Part shown: one piece after another, positions 51,581 to 64,000 of the stretch | Layout: the number at the start of each line of letters is the position of its first letter | Position numbering within the stretch: the first letter of the stretch is position 1 | DNA from: Colius striatus | Taxonomy: Eukaryota > Chordata > Aves > Coliiformes > Coliidae | Direction of reading: 5' to 3' | Assembly: GCF_028858725.1 (NCBI RefSeq) | Contig: NC_084759.1 | Coordinates: 95,438,362-95,502,361 of the forward strand | DNA: 64,000 nt | Notes under the pieces: generated by a model | Told to the model about the DNA's origin: nothing | The model's input: the letters and a program-made list of their open reading frames with translations, nothing else | The model's database searches: none | Program-made: the position numbers and the translations under genes

Positions 51581-53097
51581 TGAAAGGTTTCAAAAATTAC
51601 TAATTTTGTTTTGCCCTCTTAAGTAATGCTGCCCTCGGTGGCATAATTCCGTTCAGGACTTTGCGGCTTAGGGATGCTGCTTCGTATTGCCCCGTCATGG
51701 TTTGAGCCCATTAAATGAATATCGATGCCCATAATGTAGTCTTATGAGCAAAACCGGACATGTGGATGATTGCAGAATCGATCTCTTTTTTTATGTCTTT
51801 CTCAAGTCTTCCAACTTCAAGAGAACTCTTAAAGAATACTTGCCATAGACAGCAGTCACGTTGCTCTAGGGCCAAGCATCACACAGATTCCTGTAAGGTG
51901 ATTACCTGTTGAATGATTTTAACACACAGCACCATTTTTCTATAAGCTTATTTGAAAGTTAGTTTCCTCCTCCTGTTTTTTTTTCTGCAGTACTCAAAAC
52001 CCAGACAATATAGAGCATAGTGCTAGGGTGTAGGGGAAACTGAAAGGGAAACTGCATGTGATTACTGCAATAAGTCTAAAGATCCCCCTTAAAAAAAACT
52101 GTGGATTTAGTAGAAATGTTCATATAAGTAAGCTTCTTACAGGGACTGTGCCAAATATCTCTTCATAGTCTAAGTGTATGGGGAAAGCATATTCTGACAG
52201 GTTGCTTGTGGAAGATGCTGTCTTCTTCCAGGAAAACAGGGATTTCTTCTTGACTTGAAATTTATCTTCTTCCTCCTGTGTTATTTTATCTGTTCCCTTT
52301 TGCAAATAGGAGGTGCTGTCTTTTCCAGCCTGATGGTGTTTCCAGCCTGGCTTTAAGACAGTTCTCTTTTTGCAGACTGTGTTTTCTTATGTGTATTTTC
52401 TTGCGACTGCTTTTAGCATTTTATTCAAGTGAAATCAACTCATCTGGGGAGAAAGAAGCCGATTTTCAGGTGAAAAATTTGAGCTGAGATTCTTGTGTTT
52501 TCCTTTCCCTTTATTTGGCTAAATAATGTGCTAGTTGTTTTAGCCTGAGTGCCAGCAGTCTTCCAAGTGTTATTTTTACAGTGAGTCTATCTGTCCTTGT
52601 TATTTCTTCAGTTGCCGATTTGTTCTTGCCAAGTGTTCTTGTGTTTTTGTTTGTTGGACACGAGTGCAAAGTGTTTCCTTAGAACAGTGGGAGAACCTGT
52701 CTGCCCTTGGAAAAAGGGAGGAGACAGATTGTAGGAAGGTCATCGAAGGACAGCTAATGCAAGGGGTTTTACCTGTTTCCTTGCTGTGAGGTATGTGGAT
52801 GTAAAACTTTAAACCAAGTGAGGGAGTTTTGTACCTTTTTATTCTGGCAAGAAAGTCCATCTGAAAGCCTTCATGGGAGTTTTCTGGCTGTTTAGCAGGA
52901 TATAATTGGACTAAAACCTACATATGTGTCTGTTTTAACTCATATGAGGATAAACTTAAGCCCAGCTCTTGCAGTCGTGGTGGAAGCTCAGCTTCACGAT
53001 GTCACTGGTCTTTCACAGTTGAAATATAGCTTATTATTTTCTTCCTTTTTTGCTACGGGTGTTGAGAACTACGCACACATAGAACACTGTTGTAGAC

Positions 53098-53835
53098 TTG
53101 TAGAATGGTTTGGGTTGGAAGGGACTTTAAAGATGATCTATTATGTCAGGGACACCTTCCCCTAGACCAGATTGCCCAAAGCTCCATCCAGCTTGGCCTG
53201 GAACGCTGCCAGGGATGGGCATCTACAACCTCCCTGGGTGACCTGTTCCAGTTTCTCACCACCTTCATTGTAAAAAAATCATTTCTTATGTCCAATCTAA
53301 CCTACTCTCTGTCAATTTAAAACTGTTGCCCTTTGTCCTGTCATTACAGGTCATGGTAAAAAGTCTCTCTCCATCTTTCTTATAAGCCCTTTTTGTACAT
53401 TGAAAGGCTGTAGTTAGTTTTCCCTGGAGCCTTCTCTTCTCAGGCTGAACAGCCCCAACTCTCTCAGCCTTTCTTTCCAGAAGAGGTGTTCTAGTCTTCC
53501 CAAATGGGAGGCACTCATTTTTCTGTCTCTTCTCTGGACCCACTCTTAACAGGTTCATGTCTATCTTGTGCTGGGCACCCCAGATCTGGACACGGCGTTC
53601 CAGGTAGAGTTTAATGAGAACAGAGCAGGAGAACCTCCTCCCTCCACTTGCTTCTTGTTATGCTCTGAGAATACAATTGGCTTTCTGGACTGCAAGTGTA
53701 CATTGCCAACTCATGTCCTTTTATTCCACAGGGCCACTCTCATTCAACTCATCCCCCAGTCTATATTGAGGATTGCCCCAGCCCATGTGTAGGACCTTGT
53801 ACTTGGCCTTCTTGAGTTTCATGAGGTCTGCATGG
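53098..53835 (-). mobile_element. older CR1 copy
   Basis: Inverted: tagaatggtttgggttggaa through ctgaacagccccaactctct to acttggccttcttgag. More diverged than the other copies. Confidence 0.8.
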
Positions 53836-54189
53836 GCCCTTTAGATGGGTCGCTTTAGATGTATTCCTTCCCTCTGGCATATCAAAACCAATATTGTATA
53901 ACAGGTAGGTGTTAATTGAAGAAATTTGTGAGAGAGTGGCCAGTCTGTTGCCTTTGGGTTGCCTCTGTATCATCCACCCTTCCAGAAAGTCTGACTGACA
54001 TCATGCTTACCTTTTAAATGAGAGCATGGGAAAGGAGTTGATTGGACTTCTGTCTGAATGAATTGTTCTGGTATCCTGCAGTCTGCTTCCTGACATCCTT
54101 CTTTATGGAAACCCTACAGCACTTATTGTCATGCCCTCTACATGTGAGTGCCCTCAGTTGGGTGTGTGATCAGAGGTGCTCTTGTCCTC

Positions 54190-54777
54190 TGTCAGGGTTT
54201 AAGCCTAGGATGCATCCAAATACTGCACAGCTGCTTGCTCTCTTGCTCCCCTTGTTGGGATGGGGGAGAGAGTCAGAAAAGTAAAACTGGGAAGGCTCGT
54301 GGGTTGAGATAAAGACAGTTTAACAGGTAAAGCAAAATCTGTACATGCAAGCAAAGCAGAACAAAACAAGGAATTAATTCCCCACTTCCCATGGGCGGGC
54401 AGATGTTCAGCCATCCCTGGGACAGCAGGGCTCCAACACACGTAAGAGTGACTTGGGAAGACAAACACTATCACTCCACACATCTGCCCATTCTTCTTCC
54501 CCAGCTTTACATGCTGAGCATGATGCTGTATGGTCAGGGATATCCCTTGGGTCAGCTGACCCAACTCTGTCTTTTCCCAAGTTCTGGTGCACCCCTAGCC
54601 TGCTCTCTGATGAGGTGATGTAAGAGGCAGAAAAAGCCTTGACTCCGTGCAAGCACTGTTCAGTAGTAACTAAAACATCCTTGTGTTACCAACAGTGTTT
54701 TCAGCACAAATCCAAAACATAGCCCCATACTACTGGCTAGGGAGAAAATTAACTCTACCCCAGCCAAAACCAGGACA
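54190..54777 (-). mobile_element. solo LTR of an avian endogenous retrovirus
   Basis: About 588 bp, bounded by TGTCAGGG on the left and CCAGGACA on the right, i.e. TG...CA read on the minus strand. The 5-bp flanks (tcctc / tccgc) match imperfectly. It is the same family as 27137-27685, with no internal viral genes. Confidence 0.8.
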
Positions 54778-55879
54778 TCCGCTCACAAAGACAGACATTA
54801 GTCACAAAATGTAGGCTTCTTTCTACTATGCTAGAAGAAATGGTCTATCATTGTTTAGTCATATGTCTGTGAAGTCTGTACTCTATGTCAGTAATGAGAG
54901 AAATGTTTAATTCTTTCTAGTGCTTAGTGGGACACTCCTGAAATACCTCTGTGATAGACTCCTTTTCAGAATTCTGACTGACATCAATTAATGTTTAGTC
55001 ATAGAGAAGGAGCAGCCACATTAGCACCTCTGTTTCCTTTTACTGCCGATTGTACTGTTGCCTGCCTGCTGTAGCACTAAGCTTTCTTAGTGAAATCAAA
55101 GTTTCTGGCATTAGACAGGCGTAGAAATAATTCTAGACTTCTTGTCTGTGTTCTGTTGTAAATTCCCTGCAACTCCTTTCTCCATGTTTGTCATTCCAGT
55201 GAAACAGGAGAATTGTGTTGTCAGTTTCTGGTCTTTGCTGTAGAAAGGCTGCCAGCAGATAGTGTTTATTTTACGCAGTCACATTATGTAGGTTACTTCT
55301 CGCCTCAACACAAAGGTAAGGTTAAAGCAAAATGCAGGTTTGTGAGCCAGTATCAAGCATCGAAGAAATAACTTCTGATAAAATAATATACTTTGGCAGA
55401 AGGTTGCCCTCTATGTTAGAAGGTGTTTAAAAAAGAAACAAACCCACCCACAACCTTTTCTAGTCTCCCCAGCTTCACTCATTTCTCACTGATGCAGTTG
55501 TAAAAATTCCATCTGATAGCCTATACAGTTAAATGTTGAGAGAAACCCTGTCTTAGATTTGTGAAGTAAACTGCTTCTCCTTTGTCACCTAATGTTTAAA
55601 AAAATGCTTAATAATTAATAAGACAGAGCTCTGTGCAGTGTGGTGTCTGTAACTTCCATCGTTACTCAGTTTGCAAAGTTTAGAGGGTTTTACTAGGACA
55701 AATGCTAGTGAGTTTTTGGATTGGAATTTGGCTTAATTAGATTAGCTGGCAAAACAAACTATACATTTGCTTTAAATCATAGAAGGGAATGAATTTCTTC
55801 ATTTCTTTTCAGTTTTCTGAACTAGAGCAATTTTGTAGTAGTGACTTCTTTCATTAAGTTATACAGTGTTTAACAGGAT

Positions 55880-56545
55880 ATCTCCTAAGTATCACAGAAG
55901 TGTTAAGATTGAGGGCATTTGATCCATTCCCAAGCCTCTTGGAGCCAGTTGCCCACAACTGTATCTAGATGGTTGTTTAATATCTCCAGGGATGGAGATT
56001 CCACAACCTCTCTGAGTAACCTGTGCCAGTGCTCAGTCACTCTCTCAGTTAAAATGTGTTCAGAGGGAACCTCTTTGTTGTGTTTCACTTTGTGCCTATT
56101 GGGTCTGATCCTGCCACTGGGCACCACTGAGCAGAGCCTGGCTGCATCTTGTTTGCACCCTCCCTTCAGGTAACTTACGTAGATTGTCAAGATTCCCCTG
56201 AGCTTTCTCTTCTCCAGGCTAAACAGTCCTGGCTCTCCCAGCCTTTCCTCACAGGAGATGCTCCAGTCCCTTCATCAGCTTCATGGCCCTCTCCATGGCT
56301 TTCTCCAATTGTGTCCATGTTGCTCTTGTGCTGGGGAGCCCAGAACTGGATGCAGTGCTGCAGGTGTGGCCCTCACCAGTGTAGAGCAGAGGGGAAGGGT
56401 TGCATCCTTTCAGCTGCTGGCAACACTCCTAATGCAGCCCAGGATGCCATTCACCATCTCTGTACTTCCTCTCGATGGACTTTGAGGTTCTTGTCAGCAT
56501 GTTTCTCCAACCTGTCCAGGTACCTCTGCATGGCACCTCAGTATA
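55880..56545 (-). mobile_element. old CR1 copy
   Basis: A diverged inverted CR1, from gagattccacaacctctctg through caggctaaacagtcctggct to cagcccaggatgccattc. Confidence 0.75.
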
Positions 56546-57228
56546 GGGTGAAAAACAATTTCTGTTGTTGATGTACCTGAAATATTTTTTTCCCAGTGTC
56601 TGTTCTTGACTGCTTTCTGAATCACAGTAGAACTTGACATTGTTTGAAGGAGGTCATTTTTATTTAGATACGTAAATAGTATTTAAGTGGTCCATGAAGG
56701 GGGAAAAATTCCAAAGGAAAATAGAGTTTTGAAGAGACACAGCTTCAGTCATTATGAAAGTGTATTTACAGGCAAGATACTAACTTGGGTAGATTTGACA
56801 TGACCACCGCTGTGTTCAGTGGGGAGAAGAAGTGGCATGGCCTGTTTTGTCAGTTCACTCCAACCCATGGAGAGAACCGTGTGGCTGGCAGTGGTGGCAA
56901 CAGTGGGAGCCAGGGCCCTGTTCTGGGGCTGGAAGGGGGGGATTACTGCAGGATGGGGAAGAGAAGGACTTGGGGTTTGAGGAGGGACAAATAAAGTCCA
57001 GATGGAGCCATTTTAAGAATGGGAAGGAAGGAAGGGCGGGCTGTAGAAGCAGTTGTAAATCTGTAATAGCACAGTGTGGCAGTTCTGTTGTGGATCTCAA
57101 AATCTGTGTAAGGATCTCAAAATTGCTAGATGAGAGTGTCATCTGGGAAGACAACTGTGTGCTTGAGCACAGATACTTTACAAAAGTAAAATATTTTTGA
57201 AATTGCATGATTGATGGGTGAAAGAAGA

Positions 57229-57402
57229 GTGGCACAGGCTGCCCAGAGGGGTTGTGGAGTCTCCTTCCTTGGAGGTCTTCAAGACCCACCTGGACATGTT
57301 CTTATGCGACCTGATCTAGGTGACCCTGCTTCTGCAGGGGGGTTGGAATAGATGATCTCTAAAGGTCCCTTCCAACCCCTACCATTCTATGATTCTGTGA
57401 TG
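57229..57402 (+). mobile_element. CR1 3' tail fragment
   Basis: ggcacaggctgcccagaggg to tctatgattctgtgat. Confidence 0.9.
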
Positions 57403-58501
57403 TGAATACTGTAAGGTAACATCATAAATACATCATAAATCTAGAACTAGGTTGAGGAGGATAAACTTCCTTGTCTTGCTTGTGGGAGGTGGCCTGTGTT
57501 TATAGTGTAGGCAAACTGTTTATTTTTATTTCTCTTTTTACTGTAGGCTTCTAACTACCATCGTTAACCAGAAAAGTGTTCTGTGTCTTTCCTGTAACAT
57601 AATCATAAAGGACATTGGTCTGTTGTTGGCCTTTAACAAGTACTTGGAAGTTATTTACAGCAGGATGGGCGAACACAGGTGACAATACTGAAAGAAACCA
57701 GAATGGCATTAAAAGTGGCTCTGAGTGCTAAATAGAAACACTGTAAATATGACTTCTGAAGTTCAAACTATATATGCTAATCATCTTACAGTGTGAGAAT
57801 AGATATGTAGTGCAGAGTAAAGCTGTTTGAGAACTGTGTTGGTTTCTTTGTAGTCACTTTGTAACACTAATTAACTTTACTTTCTTCATGCTGTATTTAA
57901 AGTTCTGTATGATGCTCTCTTTGTGAAGCAGGACATTCTATACCCTTGGTATTAGTTGATTCACTGAGTTGGTTCCTTTTCCCCTGAGGTAGAAAGGCAC
58001 TATATAATCTGTCTCATTTGGAGACTGGGAATATGGACATCCTATGCAAGATTCCTTGGCCTGACTCAAAAGACCAAGCTGTGATCTGCATATGGAGCTC
58101 TCTTGTATCTATCTTACTTTTTTTAGGGTTATGATTTGAAGGTAAAACTTAGATTGGAATATTGCTTTTTCACTCCTGCTTTTTTTGTGTGCTTTTATTT
58201 CTGTGTGCTATATGTTTAAACAAGCAGTACATCCTGCTTAATGCCTTTTCTGTTTCAGATGAGGTAACTTATATGTAAGCACAGGTTTCTGGGCCATGTG
58301 ATGATTTTATTTTGTAATTCTGTTTGTAAGGTAGGTTTTTTTTGAATATAGCTCAATATAGAATCTGTAGAGTAGATGGAATACTTAATTCTGTTTTAAA
58401 AAAAGAGAAACAAACAAAACCCCACGTATTGTAAAGATCGCTTTTGATGGTCATCCAACATTTACTGTTTTGTGTTCAATGCATCTTTGGCTGTCTTTCA
58501 G

Positions 58502-63212
<4,711 letters not shown>

Positions 63213-63254
63213 GTAAGCTATCTGGGGAAATTTTTCCCCCTACCAAAGGGTTGT

Positions 63255-63748
63255 CTGTGTTCAGTTTTGGGCCCCTCACTGAAAGAAAGACATTGACGTG
63301 CTGCAGCATGTCCAGAGATGGCCAATGGAGCTGGTGAACGATCTGGAGCACACAACTTATGAGGAGCAGCTGAGGAAGCTGGAGTTGTTTAGATTAGAGA
63401 TGAGGAGGCTGAGGGGAGACCTTATCACTCTCTACAACTACCTGAAACAATGTGGGAGTCAGTCTCTTCTCTGAAGTAATCAATGATAGGACAAGAGGAA
63501 ATGGGCTCCATTTGCACCAGGGGAGGTTTAGGTTGGAGATTAGGAAGAACTTTTTCACCAAGAGGATTGTTAGACACTGGCACAGGCTGCCCAGGGAAGT
63601 GGTGGAGTCACCATCCCTGGAGGTACTTAAAAGCTGTGTAGATGAGGTGCTGAGGGACATGGGTTAGTGATGAGGTTGGCAGTGTGAAGTTAGCAGTTGG
63701 ACTCGATAATCTTAAAGGTCTTTTCCAACCAAACAGTTTTATGATTCT
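63255..63748 (+). mobile_element. CR1 3' fragment
   Basis: gttcagttttgggcccctca to ccaacagttttatgattctg-like tail, 42 bp past the TMEM50B exon 6 donor. Confidence 0.88.
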
Positions 63749-64000
63749 GACTTACCTGATTCCATGTACATTGGTACTCCTGGAAAATAAGTTCTGAAAG
63801 CTGGAGGCTGACTCCATGCTTGGATCTTCCACAATATGCAGTTTGCTCTTCTCAGTGCAGGACCTGCTGTGTTTCAATATATTACCCATCCCTACCTTTC
63901 CTTGAGGAGGGTGGCCTGTAAGCCAAAGGGATCTCTTGGGTCACAGAGCAAACTGACATTGTACATAGAACTGATGTGATGTTACTGAGTGCATGAACTG

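Larger units (their letters stand above)
50967..58501 (+). other. TMEM50B: TMEM50B intron 1 (probable)
   Basis: 7.5 kb from the candidate exon 1 donor to the coding exon acceptor. It contains three CR1 copies and a solo LTR, otherwise unique sequence. No coding exon was recognised. Confidence 0.6.

Noticed and set aside
50464-51583. Overlapping ORFs of 100-199 codons on both strands near TMEM50B exon 1
   Set aside because: The same CpG-island effect: several frames are open at once and no motif is recognisable.
54205-54564. 119-codon minus-strand ORF
   Set aside because: It lies within the solo LTR, which is not protein coding.

Overview
The window is vertebrate nuclear DNA, almost certainly from a bird. 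It holds many 5'-truncated CR1 retrotransposon copies in both orientations, several ending in the ATTCTATGATT-type CR1 3' tail. It also holds two solo LTRs of a familiar avian type, spliced genes with short GT-AG introns, and two CpG-island promoters. Gene order matches the vertebrate SON-GART-DNAJC28-TMEM50B neighbourhood.

Left to right: (1) 1-11.9 kb, plus strand, the last eight coding exons of GART, the trifunctional de novo purine synthesis enzyme (second half of AIRS and all of the GART transformylase domain, with active-site motifs intact), then its 3' UTR; earlier exons lie left of the window. (2) 11.9-15.1 kb, a convergent intergenic gap with CR1 fragments. (3) 15.07-38.57 kb, minus strand, a second, complete GART-family gene of 21 coding exons. 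I could follow every splice junction in phase: 3105 nt, 1034 codons before the stop, GARS-AIRS-GART order. Almost every catalytic motif of all three domains is substituted, yet I found no frameshift or premature stop. (4) 38.6-43.4 kb, its upstream intron or 5' region, then a CpG island that probably serves both this paralogue and DNAJC28. (5) 44.7-46.1 kb, DNAJC28 on the plus strand, coding in one exon. (6) 46-50.5 kb, intergenic with a CR1 copy. (7) 50.5-64 kb, TMEM50B on the plus strand: a CpG island with a probable non-coding first exon, a 7.5 kb first intron, and five coding exons; the last exon is beyond the right edge.

Because GART normally lies upstream of DNAJC28 and TMEM50B in the same orientation, the plus-strand copy is the positional orthologue. 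The minus-strand gene looks like an old inverted duplicate placed between GART and DNAJC28. The enzymatically intact copy would supply purine synthesis (GARS step 2, GART step 3, AIRS step 5). The duplicate looks like a maintained pseudoenzyme and is the main object of interest here.
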